From positions 992,001 through 1,056,000 of the forward strand of contig CAJSYZ010000007.1 of NCBI GenBank assembly GCA_910574455.1: 64,000 nt of DNA, given 5' to 3'. The position numbers were made by a program, and so were the translations under genes. Source of the DNA: Trichaptum fuscoviolaceum (Eukaryota; Basidiomycota; Agaricomycetes; Hymenochaetales; Trichaptaceae). The notes below the pieces were generated by a model. That model saw only the letters and a list, made by a program, of their open reading frames with translations, had not been told where the DNA came from and searched no databases. Positions within the stretch are counted from its first letter, which is position 1. Every line of letters starts with the position of its first letter. Positions 33,474-44,641 of the stretch are shown piece by piece.

Positions 33474-35693
33474 TAGAGCATGACACGGGTGCACCCGTGG
33501 GTACCCGTGATCCGCAAATACAGGTACCTGTGGCAAAAAAATCACTACCTGGATCCGACCCGGATCCGTGGGAAACGGATCCAGGTGCACCCGCACCCGT
33601 TACCTGCAATACCTGCAGGTACCTGTTGGCACCCGCAGGTATTTGCAGTAGGTCATGAGAATACTGTGCAATATTGTTCACTCAATAGCCCAGTCGATGG
33701 CCTCAGCCTTGACTTGCCCTTACGGGTTACTCCTGTCCTCAGACGTGGAGATGTAGCTCATGAATGAAACAAGCTCAACAGCCCAGATGATGGCCTCAGC
33801 CGCACCTGACCAACAGGGACTCCTTGTGCCTCAGCATAGAAGTCAGATGTTGAGCTAACAGTATAGCTGCCTGGCTTTGTGCTTTCGCGCGAAGTCAAGC
33901 AGTTCAAACCACCATACACCCAACCACATCCAGTAAAGGATAAGACACAGTGAGAGCCGTCAAACTCAATGAGCCTTCATGTGGATGAAGGCTCACTTAC
34001 ACGGATCCCCTGGGGTGAGTTCGACGTGTGTGAGATATTACAGGTCTTGGGCATGGGGACCCTCCCTGGACAAGTGCTTCTTTGTGTGAGCAAGCCCCAG
34101 GAATCACCAGGGTGAGCAAGCAGCAGATGAAAGTGCAGCCCAAATGGGGTGTGCAGGCGGCGAGCTATCATCTGTTGCTGCTACCCTGGCTGTCCCAAAG
34201 ATGGTGCTGGCGATTGATGAGTTTTGCGCCGAATCGAATGAAAGCTGGACGATAGGAAAGCCCTCAGGAAGACGAAGACGAAGGTGTTCTTAGTTTTGTG
34301 AAGGCTTGAATCAAGCCCGAGTTATGGGCGATGTTTTCGGCCAAAGGGGGAAAGTGTAGTGGTGGTGATGGCGGGATGTGAGTTGATGTGTAAAATAACT
34401 ATGAATTAGCGAACGTACTTCTTTGGACGACGGCCACCCCGTGCTCACTGTTGACCACCGTCACCCGTCTTCTCCTTTCTCATTGATTTTCCTTCAACAT
34501 AGTCCAAATCTTCCTCCTGCAAGACTCTCCTCTCACCGGACACGCGGAGCCATCCACTGGCGCTGGCGCTGTTGTTCTATGCACGCCGCTTTCGCCCTGT
34601 CTCATAGCTCGTGGGCATCAAGTACGCCTTCGCGCTTACATGTGGGCACGTCGTCTTTTTGACGAGCAGATGGGACTGGAATTCGGGAAGGGTGGTGACG
34701 AGGTCATTGAGGTATGATGATTGCCCGCGAAGCTCGTCTGCAGCCCGTCATCGCAATACATATCTTGTCCTCCGCTCCTGGGCGCCACCTTCTGCGCCTC
34801 ATCCGCAATCTCTCCAAACAGCCACAGTCTCTCCTCGGTCGAAGCTGAGCGGGTCTCAATGAGCTCAATCAGTTTGTAGATTTTCGAGGTTAGAGAGGTA
34901 ACGGTCGACGTGAGCACGGTGTCGAGCTCGCGGAGGTCGGCAAAGCGGGAGAGGTCCAGAGGGAGGGAGTCGAGAGTCTGCGCATAGTCCGCGCGCGCGT
35001 CGCAGAGAATCGATGGCCGTCGTTCCGTCGAAAGAACTAAGTCGACCAGAAGCACGCGCCTATGCGCAGACTCCAGTCAACCGTCCGTAGTATGTCTTCT
35101 GCGTGCGCAGCGCAATCGTCGCTCGTGAGAAGTCCGAAGACAAGAAACAAACTGGACTCTTGCACGTCCGTAAAAGTCTTGCGCCGTCCGTAAGAATGTT
35201 GCGCGCCGCCGTAGTCGAAAGCCCGAAGACAAGAAACAACTGGACTCTTGCACGTCCGTAAAAGTCTTGCGCCGCCGTCTTCAAAAGCCCGAGGACAAGA
35301 AACAAAAAGCCGCAAGAAACAAGTCCTACAGAACGCGCACACAGCGCAGACGTCAGACTCGTCCTCGTTCTCGCTCTCGCTGTCGCACGTAGTGGTAGGG
35401 GAAAGAAAGCTAAATTTTCACACGGTGTACAAGACGCGACTAACACAAGTTATTATCGCGTGTGAACTCCGGTCACGCAACTAACCTGACCGTTCCTCAA
35501 TGTCTGCGGCCTACGGCCACTGCGGGTACCTGCAGGTACCTGCACAGGTACCTGAGCTTAAGAAAAGTCATACCTGGATCCGCAGGTAAGCGTGGGAAAC
35601 AGGTACCTGCATGCGGGTGCACCCGGAGCCGCAGGTTTTTGCTGCAGGTACCTACAGGTACCTACGGGTGACACGCACCCGTGTCATGCTCTA
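33474..35693 (-). mobile_element. Non-autonomous hAT element carrying an ING gene fragment, copy 1
   Basis: The ends read TAGAGCATGACACGGGTGC inward on both sides. The 8-base target duplication ATCCAAAC flanks it (33466-33473 and 35694-35701). The subterminal regions are packed with the palindrome CAGGTACCTG and CGGGTGCACCCG-like words, likely transposase-binding sites. The body has an imperfect repeat of CTCAACAGCCCAG..GATGGCCTCAGCC (33684 and 33772), two copies of a GACAAGAAACAACTGGACTCTTGCACG-like unit (35130 and 35225) and a fragment of an ING-family gene. There is no transposase. It interrupts a BCS1-like gene. Only a few differences from copy 2 (37573-39790) are visible, so both moved recently. 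Confidence 0.9.
34636..35055 (-). pseudogene. Captured ING-family (inhibitor of growth) gene fragment, copy 1
   Basis: The minus frame reads VDLVLSTERRPSIL, then TLDSLPLDLSRFADLRELD, LTSKIYKLIELIETR and EERLWLFGEIADEAQKV. This is the ING N-terminal domain that, in NuA4- and Rpd3-type chromatin complexes, precedes a PHD finger. The PHD finger is absent. A one-base insertion relative to copy 2 shifts the frame after AQKV. A further stretch, YLNDLVTTLPEFQSHLLVKK, is readable in another frame and runs into an intron donor, so the capture was from genomic DNA, not mRNA. Confidence 0.75.
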
Positions 35694-36560
35694 ATCCAAA
35701 CATCAATGCCACCGGGGCGCGAGAGCGCGGGGTCGAAACGCTCAAGATGGTTCGTCGCTGCGACGAGAAGAGGAAGCGGCCAACAGCAGCGGCGACACCA
35801 TCAAGTGCATTAAGAAGGCCAGAAAGAGAGAGTGTGTTCACGTCGGATAGAGTGTCATATTTCTTGCTTTTCTTCTTCTTGCCAATTTCTTCATTGTCGT
35901 CATCATCGTCATCTTATCCTTGTTGTCGGACAACAAAGAGCTCTTCTTCTTACCACCAGGAACACAGGTTGAGGACCCGTCGCGCGAAGTTGAGCGAGTG
36001 AATGCAGCATCAAGGTCCTCGAGAAGGACAATACACGGGGCAGGCACACGGCCCATAAGCGACGACAACGCCACATCGTTCATCCAAAAGGCGGAACGTG
36101 AGATGGCGAGAATGTCGAGCATGAGCGCGCCAGCAAGGGCATGGATCAACAATGATCTGCCCAAGCCAGGGACACGATAGAGGAAATTGTCGCGACGAGA
36201 GCGGTTACCACGGTCAGCGCACCACTGATTCAGAAAGAGAGGTTAAACTTTCAGTCGATGTGTGGCACTTTATGTACATACCTTCTCTGATTGCAAGAAG
36301 TCCCTTGTGTCTGCAAGGAGCATCTCTTAAATCCCCGCCATGAGCCATGGAATCAGCGAAATAGATATGAATTTGATGGTCGTCTGGTGAGGCAAACTGG
36401 AAGCCTTTGAGCTCCTCATCTCCGAATGACTTGTCTCTGAAAGAAGACTTGCCCGGCAAGATGGTGCGCGCTGTCGTCTCGAACTCGTAAGCGTGCTGGC
36501 ATTCTAAGCACTTCAACAACCATAGCATCAGCCAGTCATGTAGTTGTGTTCATCGGGTCA
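35694..36560 (-). pseudogene. BCS1-like AAA ATPase pseudogene, N-terminal and ATPase part
   Basis: From about 36545 the minus strand gives DWLMLWLLKCLECQHAYEFE, the start of the BCS1 N-terminal domain. After an intron-like gap comes the AAA core: a P-loop-like VPGLGRSLLIHALAGALMLD (about 36180-36115), SLMGRVP, and Walker B CIVLLEDLDAAFTRSTSRD. The P-loop lysine is arginine and the preceding glycine is lost (consensus GVPGSGKS), which would abolish ATP binding. The frame ends at the hAT insertion within DVWI and resumes at 33473. Mitochondrial BCS1 inserts the Rieske protein; basidiomycetes carry many BCS1-like paralogues of unknown role, and this appears to be a dead one. Confidence 0.75.
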
Positions 36561-37572
36561 TGAGCTATTGTTGCAATAGCGGATAACTACTAGGGCTACT
36601 TACCAGTCCCCACAACAATGAAAGTGTCTCCGGAAGTCTCTGGTTTCCAACCTGACCATGGCTGTCAGTGGTGGTAGCGGACGACGGAGGGCCTGTGATG
36701 CCAGTGTCAGACCCCACGTGGGAAGTCATCATGTCGATGCTGGGTACTACTAGTAGCAGGAGTGCGATGGCAATGGTGGTGGTGCTGTCTGGCGGTGTTC
36801 CAGAATTGCACCATCTTGCGTGCGCTGTAAACGGTGTGAGCTAGGATTCTGTATCAAATGGTATGTAAATAACGTGAAGTAAAAGGATTGAGAAGGAGAA
36901 TAAACTCACCAGCCTTGAACTCCTGTGCCATGCTCGTGCAGACCTCTGTCTCCCATTCCGCCCAGATCTGTTACGACATAATTTAGTACAAAGTGCAGGA
37001 GAGCAGCGCATGGAAGATGTCATATGTGAAGGAGACAGCGCCAAGGTTGAAGAAAATGACAAGCCTCAAGGTAGTGCAAGAGGATGAGATGAGAGAGTTT
37101 GTGCGCATGGTGGGGGAGTTGAGGAAGGGGCTCAGTCTGGGAAAAGGCGAGCGGCGATGTCCACGTCGGGCTCTTGCTGACTCGGAGTCGGGAAAACAAT
37201 ACTACCAAGTTGTGTGTCTGTCTTTGAATCAAGGTTGGTCGCAAAGCCCATTTGATCCAGCTCCTCCGTCGTCTGCCAGAAGGCAATAGCATAAGTCAAG
37301 CCGTCCAGTTCCCTCTGACCTAGAACGTCCCGAGAATAACAACCGGTCATTCCATTAAAATTATTATACCTAATAGTTGTCGAGCAGAGCAGTTGTAGTA
37401 GTAGCCGGACCGACCTTCGCCCCTCAGGCTTAGTTTACTAGTACTAGTAGTTTCCGACTTCAAGCTGACCTCCGAGTCGGAAGAACTTCCGAGTCAGAGC
37501 CTGAGACCGAGTCCGAGTCGTGGGACTTCAAGTTCAGCTCAAAAGTTCAAGTTGCCGAACAATGACCCGTAA
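36561..37572. other. No confident gene; palindrome-rich stretch
   Basis: I find no recognisable protein. Motifs shared with the Plavaka-associated region appear: GATGCCAGTGTC (36701), GTACTACTAGTAGC (36745), TACTAGTACTAGTAG (37438) and several CGAGTC/GACTCGG words (37470-37525). A weak plus-strand open stretch at 36993-37190 (KETAPRLKKMTSLKVVQEDE) is unassigned. Confidence 0.4.
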
Positions 37573-39790
37573 TAGAGCATGACACGGGTGCGTGTCACCC
37601 GTAGGTACCTGTAGGTACCTGCAGCAAAAACCTGCGGCTCCGGGTGCACCCGCATGCAGGTACCTGTTTCCCACGCTTACCTGCGGATCCAGGTATGACT
37701 TTTCTTAAGCTCAGGTACCTGTGCAGGTACCTGCAGGTACCCGCAGTGGCCGTAGGCCGCAGACATTGAGGAACGGTCAGGTTAGTTGCGTGACCGGAGT
37801 TCACACGCGATAATAACTTGTGTTAGTCGCGTCTTGTACACCGTGTGAAAATTTAGCTTTCTTTCCCCTACCACTACGTGCGACAGCGAGAGCGAGAACG
37901 AGGACGAGTCTGACGTCTGCGCTGTGTGCGCGTTCTGTAGGACTTGTTTCTTGCGGCTTTTTGTTTCTTGTCCTCGGGCTTTTGAAGACGGCGGCGCAAG
38001 ACTTTTACGGACGTGCAAGAGTCCAGTTGTTTCTTGTCTTCGGGCTTTCGACTACGGCGGCGCGCAACATTCTTACGGACGGCGCAAGACTTTTACGGAC
38101 GTGCAAGAGTCCAGTTTGTTTCTTGTCTTCGGACTTCTCACGAGCGACGATTGCGCTGCGCACGCAGAAGACATACTACGGACGGTTGACTGGAGTCTGC
38201 GCATAGGCGCGTGCTTCTGGTCGACTTAGTTCTTTCGACGGAACGACGGCCATCGATTCTCTGCGACGCGCGCGCGGACTATGCGCAGACTCTCGACTCC
38301 CTCCCTCTGGACCTCTCCCGCTTTGCCGACCTCCGCGAGCTCGACACCGTGCTCACGTCGACCGTTACCTCTCTAACCTCGAAAATCTACAAACTGATTG
38401 AGCTCATTGAGACCCGCTCAGCTTCGACCGAGGAGAGACTGTGGCTGTTTGGAGAGATTGCGGATGAGGCGCAGAAGGTGCGCCCAGGAGCGGAGGACAA
38501 GATATGTATTGCGATGACGGGCTGCAGACGAGCTTCGCGGGCAATCATCATACCTCAATGACCTCGTCACCACCCTTCCCGAATTCCAGTCCCATCTGCT
38601 CGTCAAAAAGACGACGTGCCCACATGTAAGCGCGAAGGCGTACTTGATGCCCACGAGCTATGAGACAGGGCGAAAGCGGCGTGCATAGAACAACAGCGCC
38701 AGCGCCAGTGGATGGCTCCGCGTGTCCGGTGAGAGGAGAGTCTTGCAGGAGGAAGATTTGGACTATGTTGAAGGAAAATCAATGAGAAAGGAGAAGACGG
38801 GTGACGGTGGTCAACAGTGAGCACGGGGTGGCCGTCGTCCAAAGAAGTACGTTCGCTAATTCATAGTTATTTTACACATCAACTCACATCCCGCCATCAC
38901 CACCACTACACTTTCCCCCTTTGGCCGAAAAATCGCCCATAACTCGGGCTTGATTCAAGCCTTCACAAAACTAAGAACACCTTCGTCTTCGTCTTCCTGA
39001 GGGCTTTCCTATCGTCCAGCTTTCATTCGATTCGGCGCAAAACTCATCAATCGCCAGCACCATCTTTGGGACAGCCAGGGTAGCAGCAACAGATGATAGC
39101 TCGCCGCCTGCACACCCCATTTGGGCTGCACTTTCATCTGCTGCTTGCTCACCCTGGTGATTCCTGGGGCTTGCTCACACAAAGAAGCACTTGTCCAGGG
39201 AGGGTCCCCATGCCCAAGACCTGTAATATCTCACACACGTCGAACTCACCCCAGGGGATCCGTGTAAGTGAGCCTTCATCCACATGAAGGCTCATTGAGT
39301 TTGACGGCTCTCACTGTGTCTTATCCTTTACTGGATGTGGTTGGGTGTATGGTGGTTTGAACTGCTTGACTTCGCGCGAAAGCACAAAGCCAGGCAGCTA
39401 TACTGTTAGCTCAACATCTGACTTCTATGCTGAGGCACAAGGAGTCCCTGTTGGTCAGGTGCGGCTGAGGCCATCATCTGGGCTGTTGAGCTTGTTTCAT
39501 TCATGAGCTACATCTCCACGTCTGAGGACAGGAGTAACCCGTAAGGGCAAGTCAAGGCTGAGGCCATCGACTGGGCTATTGAGTGAACAATATTGCACAG
39601 TATTCTCATGACCTACTGCAAATACCTGCGGGTGCCAACAGGTACCTGCAGGTATTGCAGGTAACGGGTGCGGGTGCACCTGGATCCGTTTCCCACGGAT
39701 CCGGGTCGGATCCAGGTAGTGATTTTTTTGCCACAGGTACCTGTATTTGCGGATCACGGGTACCCACGGGTGCACCCGTGTCATGCTCTA
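37573..39790 (+). mobile_element. Non-autonomous hAT element carrying an ING gene fragment, copy 2 (inverted relative to copy 1)
   Basis: It is the reverse complement of 33474-35693, with 2218 bases against 2220. The target duplication is ACCCGTAA (37565-37572 and 39791-39798), different from copy 1, so it is an independent insertion and not an inverted duplication of the locus. Differences seen by eye include one base in the ING fragment (AAGGTGCGCCC against AAGGTGGCGCCC) and ATTTTTCGGCC against ATGTTTTCGGCC. Confidence 0.92.
38211..38640 (+). pseudogene. Captured ING-family gene fragment, copy 2
   Basis: Same ING N-terminal domain fragment as at 34636-35055, here with RPGAEDKICIA following AQKV as in genuine ING proteins. 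The frame then shifts within GATGACGGGCTGCAGACG and stops. The last captured exon ends at a GTAAGC donor (about 38628). This copy therefore keeps an ancestral base lost or altered in copy 1, but both lack the PHD finger. Confidence 0.75.
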
Positions 39791-40123
39791 ACCCGTAACG
39801 ATGTTCGGTCTTCAGGTTGGTAGACCCGGATTCGAGCCAGTCGTGAATTTATCGGGCAGTAATTAGAGCATCACTGGTGCCAGTGAGTCCAAGTCCGACT
39901 CGGAATAGTTAGTAAACAATTCATATCGTTTTTTATTTACATACAGAATACAACAACTTGAATACCGATGCACAGAAAACACAAGTATAAGGTCGACGAA
40001 CACAGAACAGGAGACAAACATACAAAGACACAACTTGAATACTAGTGGTATGCACTGGTATGAGGTAATGCTACGAAAAGAAAACAGTTAGAAATAGTTT
40101 GAGTACAAGCCTGAGTCCTCAGG
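39791..40123. other. Short intergenic stretch with CACTGGTGCCAGTG palindrome
   Basis: It contains the second target duplication of the hAT copy, the 14-base palindrome CACTGGTGCCAGTG at about 39877 and the presumed 3' end of the peptidase gene. No gene is seen. Confidence 0.4.
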
Positions 40124-41480
40124 CTACTTCGTCTGACTCCGAGTCTGCGGTCTAAGTGAATTAAAAGGTCCCAATGCTGCTCGTTCCCGCTCAACCTTGT
40201 GGTGCTCCTCATTAAACCACGCTTTCCATGTACTCGAGCCCTTGTTAGCCCTAGTTACCTTAATCTGTGGATGATATTCCGCAAGTTCTGACATCACTGC
40301 ATCATCCTCTTGTGATTCGAATCCGAAATGAATATCACCGTAACCGAAGCCTGAGGTGCGCATCTCCGACAATTGTTGCCAAATAGGGACTCCGTAAGTG
40401 AACCCATCGTGTTGCCATTTGGTCGAAGTCGTAACAAAGGTGATTGTACCAAGTGCGTTGGCATCCTGGTCGATGACCAAGCTTCCGGAATCACCTTGGT
40501 CTCCAAATATACGGCTAGGACCACCGAAGTGCTTGCCGGGTGGAAATTGCAGGACCGCCTGCCAGCAACTCTCGACGCCCTTTACACCTTCTTTGATTCC
40601 ACAGGTTTTGCGATGTTTGCCTTCACCGGAGACTGTGACATCATATTCTAGTGTAAGATCGACCCAGTAGGAAGTGAGATTGTTATAAACGCCCACTGTG
40701 TGGCCAGTTGTCCAACCAAACTTATATACCCGTCTTGTTTCAAGCTTCGAGGATACGACCTTTGTGCCATCATTCGCTAGTGCTCTATGGAGCTGCTTAT
40801 CTGTAATCGCTTGTTTGTCCGTTTCTTCTTGATAAACACGGCTGTAGATGTCGCCCGGTTTCGTGAAATCTTTGATATGCACCAGACCATCATGTACTTG
40901 AGTGCCTTCCTTCCATCCCATGAACTCCAGAATGTTGTCGAAAGCAGCTGAACCACACAAGCTCTTTGGTTCATACCTTCTCAAGTCTGCATAATTCCAA
41001 AATTGCCCCTTCCGATGCTGCTTGCAGAGAATATTCATGTCAGATGGGAGACGGTCGTCACAAATCCTGATCAACGCCCAGTCCGATGCATAGGGGTGCT
41101 TGTTAGTCCGTGTGAGTGTTTGTTGGCATCCGAGGGGTTCTACGAGGCACTATTGATCCGCTCAGACTCTGATTCTCTGCCACGAGTAGAAGTAGTCAAC
41201 AAAGCAGGACTACCGGCAAAGGAGAAAGTAGGACTCACCTGGCCATATGCCATCGATGACACCTTCTAGTCTCTGCCTTGCAGATCGAATACTATTTTCC
41301 TCGTTGGATGGGCGAAAGCCCGTGATCTGCCGAGACAATTCTATCAAATCAAAGCCTTCCCTTGGCGAAGCTGGATATCACCTCATTAATCATTGCTGCC
41401 GGTATAGGAGAACGTAGTAGAAAGCTGTAGGACTCACGCGGAATCGGATTTCTACGTGATGGCTTGGATGATGCCAGCAT
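40124..41480 (-). CDS. Trypsin/chymotrypsin-fold serine peptidase domain protein
   Basis: The main minus-strand exon (about 41095-40124, 316+ residues) contains SDWALIRICDDRLP, matching the catalytic-Asp motif DWALI of chymotrypsin-like peptidases. It also contains FGDQGDSGSLVIDQ with the nucleophile Ser in GDSGS, then GTITFVTTS. Upstream exons are likely: a start at 41480 (MLASSKPSRRNPIPR, donor at 41437) and QITGFRPSNEENSIRSARQR before an intron at about 41240. I could not place the catalytic His, so activity is uncertain. The tail is basic and ends RPQTRSQTK. There is no clear signal peptide, suggesting an intracellular protein. It is divergent from the unknown gene at 42303 and shares palindrome-rich flanks with the Plavaka transposase region, so it may be transposon cargo rather than a host gene. 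Confidence 0.65.
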
Positions 41481-42302
41481 GATGCTGATTCAAGTTGAAG
41501 TCGTTGCTGTTGTGCTTTCGAGTTCAAGATGAATAGGTAGTACTATTGGGACGAAATGGGAAAGAATGCAGTGGGAAAGACGTCACTGGCACGGTTCTGC
41601 AGTGGCTGCCACTGGCAGTGAGTGGCGTGAGCCTGAGAAGTCTGGCTTCAAGTTCAGATTCAAGTTCCGCATTTAGTAGCCTGACTACCCCATGCCCACT
41701 GCCAGTGGCATCGACGTATCATGTCTTTGTCTACTATACTCTGTAGTACTGTACTCTAGTAGTACTCAAGGTTGTTCTTTTCAACAGCTTGAAGCCCTCT
41801 CACCTTAAAGTCGAAGTCCCTGCCACCTAAATTTTAGTTCAGAGGCTGCCACTGGCGGTACTCAGGCTGGCGGTGAGTCAACCAGTCTCCTAGTTTAACT
41901 TCATCCGCTGACTGAGATCTTCAAACTTCAAGTTGTAGCCTGAGTAGTACTATCTACTACTACTAGTATATTGGCAACTTGATCTCTAAATTTGAACCGA
42001 AATTCAAGATACTACTATTCGGTTCCGACGACTCGGAGTCGGACTCGGAGTTGGTAGGCTCACAGCTACTATACTATTGCACCAGTTTTAACTCCATTTT
42101 GAAGCTGTTGGAGAAAGCGAAACAACCTCCTATCAGGCTTCAAGTCACAGTTTTGTTCAAAATATCCAAAATGTCCAGTGAGCCTGAGTTTGAGTCAAAC
42201 GCCCTTGTTGGTTCTGACAATAACTAAATTGTAGATCGTAAAAGGAGTCGGAATGATGGGTATCCCACCACGCCAGTGACGCTTGGGTCTCACACAATTA
42301 AC
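41481..42302. promoter_or_regulatory. Divergent intergenic region packed with short palindromes
   Basis: It lies between the peptidase and the gene at 42303, transcribed outward in both directions. It contains GCCACTGGCAGTG (41608), CACTGCCAGTGGC (41697), TACTACTACTAGTA (41952) and GACTCGGAGTCGGACTCGG (42028), plus repeated CTTGAAGT/CAAGTTC words. The same words occur at 54986-55258 between the transposase and gene B. A role as promoter or transposase-binding region is inferred. Confidence 0.4.
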
Positions 42303-44414
42303 ATGTCGGGATCAAATTCTAGAGGTGGTAGCGGCAGCTCACGCAGGGAGCCCAGGGGCGGCAGCTCACACACTGGCAGGCAGCTCAGCAACTCACCCGC
42401 TGGTGGCGACAGCTCACACTACGCAAACTGGATTGCTGCGTACAGGCAGATAGGCGCAAGTCAAGAAGTTAGTAGTCTCATATTTTCTGCCGAGAACAAA
42501 CGCGGCCCTTCATCTCCGAGTCCTAGTGGAGAGCCCAATCAGAAAAGGCCCAAACTTGAACTTGAAGGGGGGGAATCATTCCCGACATCCGTTCCACCAC
42601 CATCAAGGTCACCATCACTGGCCGATTATCGCGTCCCGGGACCTGGCGGTGTTCTCGAACCACCTAAAAAATCTCCCGGACGTACTATGGGTAAACTGCT
42701 TGACACTGTGGCACAAAATGCACAGCTCACTGGCATAGAAGGCAACGAGTCGGTTCACTCGACTTCAGGCCATCCAGGTGCCATGTCGCACACTGGCATA
42801 GAAGGCAACGAGTCGGTTCGCTCGACTTCAGGCCATCCAGGCCTTTCATCAGATGATAGGATTGCGAGTTTGGAGGGTCAGGTTGCTACGTTGAACGATA
42901 CTCTTCGCAAGATATATTCTGATGTCGCTCTCTTGACTGATAATATTGCTGGGGTAAGTATTATGATCATGTTTCGAAAAAGAACGTCTAATAACCTACG
43001 CTTGTTAGTCACGGGCAGCAGGCGACGCTGTTAGAGTAAGGAAGACCTTGGATAGTCTAAGGTTCTTCTTCATGGAATCCTCCGCAATTGTCCTTGGGTT
43101 CTCAAGAGAGGAGATACGGAATTGCCTTGACAGTCGAGGCACTGATGATCCCTTCGGTTCCCTCTACTTCGAGTTGAACAAGTTCAAGTTTCAGAAAATC
43201 ATGAATGAATACTACCAACTTCATTCTTGCGACGGCTCGGAAGGTCTTAGACAACTGTTATCTGAATATGGACTTTATAGAGAAGAGAAGGCAGAAGAGT
43301 TTATGGCAGTATTGAACTCATACGATACGGATGCCAAAGATCTTAAGGCTTTCCAATTCTTCATACCGTTCTTCCAGGCCTACTACGACGTAACTTACAA
43401 ACTCATCGCAATCATCGATGCCGGTCTCCAAAGCATGTCAGTTACGGTCTCTAGACTTTTCCAGGCTCATTCTCAGGCTTCCAGTCATCTTTCCGGTATT
43501 CGGCCCCCCCCACTGAAAGTGCATCTACCCTATCATCCGATATCGGAACCAGGGAGTTTGCAATCGAAATACATGACGCCTGCGGTTGAACGGCTTCATT
43601 TTCAGCCCCAGAAAGAGGAGGTCAACGAAATGCTACTGCAGTTTGACACGGAGCAGAAATCTTGGGAAATGGCGATTAAGCTGTGCAATATTCACGATGC
43701 ATTCTTCCATCGGACGAAGGTGTTAGAGGTCACCTCCAATGACTATGCGATTATCTCAACGGCAGAATCTATTCAGGCGCGTTTGCATGACATCATAGGA
43801 AGGTTTACCAGGGAAGCAAAGTCGAAGCAGGGGCCTGTCGGACCACCGGCAGATATTCCTTCGTTGAGATTAATAATTACTTCCGCGAATTGGGTCATCT
43901 TCAGAGGAGATTGATAAGCGCGCTTAGGATTGTCAAGAGATGGTTGCAAATTGCCTCCACAAAGGGTCTTTTCGATGTCGTCATGCGGAAGGGGAAAGGC
44001 GATGTCGTATCAGAGCTCTTAAACAAGATAGTACATCGAAGGCAGGAGTCGACTGATGATGTCCTTGATTCTATTGATATGTTAGCAGCCTATAACAAGG
44101 ACAAAATGGAGGCCTATCATACGAACTTGAAGGGCAAGGGGAAGGAAAGACAGGACACGGCAGCATCGACGTCAGCAGCGTCCTTGACTACCCAGACGAC
44201 TGGAAAATCTTTCTTGGAGCATGCGGACATGCAGAGATACCAAACGTATCTGACGGAGGCGGTGTGCGCGTCATTCGACAGACAACCCCCGAAAGGCATC
44301 GCGGTGAATATTGATATTAAACAAATTCTAGGGTATCGCAATTATTTAGAATTGGCGATAGAGTCAAAGGATGACTCCAAGCCTTCAAGTCCTCAAGGTC
44401 GCCTCAACTACTAG
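42303..44414 (+). CDS. Uncharacterised protein with Ser/Gly-rich N terminus and helical C-terminal region; one frameshift
   Basis: Exon 1 starts MSGSNSRGGSGSSRREP and ends at 42953; the intron 42954-43008 (GTAAGT..TAG) joins exon 2 in frame at SRAAGDAVRV. Exon 1 holds a basic segment (NQKRPKLE, possible nuclear signal) and a 21-residue direct repeat, TGIEGNESVHSTSGHPG and TGIEGNESVRSTSGHPG. It is followed by a coiled-coil-like ASLEGQVATLNDTLRKIYSD. Exon 2 encodes a largely helical domain (FSREEIRNCLDSRG, EYYQLHSCDG). Near 43864 one base seems missing: DIPS should continue EINNYFRELGHLQRRL, which is read in the next frame to the stop at 44414. I recognise no domain. It lies tail to tail with the transposase gene. 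It may be transposon cargo, and the frameshift suggests decay or a sequence error. Confidence 0.5.
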
Positions 44415-44641
44415 CCAAATTAGCCCTCTCGTAGGTGGTGGGTTGACAATGGACACAGTATGCTTGCATCTCCAGTTTCTCCTTTTGTTGCTTTGAGATT
44501 TGTTGATAATTATATTACCTCGAACAATGAATACCATGATGTCGTCGCCGCTGGCTCTGGCAATGTAAACTGTACAACAAGTCTCAATACACTTTGTAGT
44601 ACTATGTGGCAATGTGCTAACGGAAGAGTTTAACTTAGTAA

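Noticed and set aside
33474..39790. Interpretation of the two ING-carrying elements as one inverted segmental duplication
   Set aside because: Each copy has its own, different 8-bp target duplication and different flanks, so they are independent insertions.
39826..39860. Possible RNA polymerase III B box (GGATTCGAGCC)
   Set aside because: No A box or acceptor stem is found at the proper distance. A SINE or tRNA relic cannot be supported.
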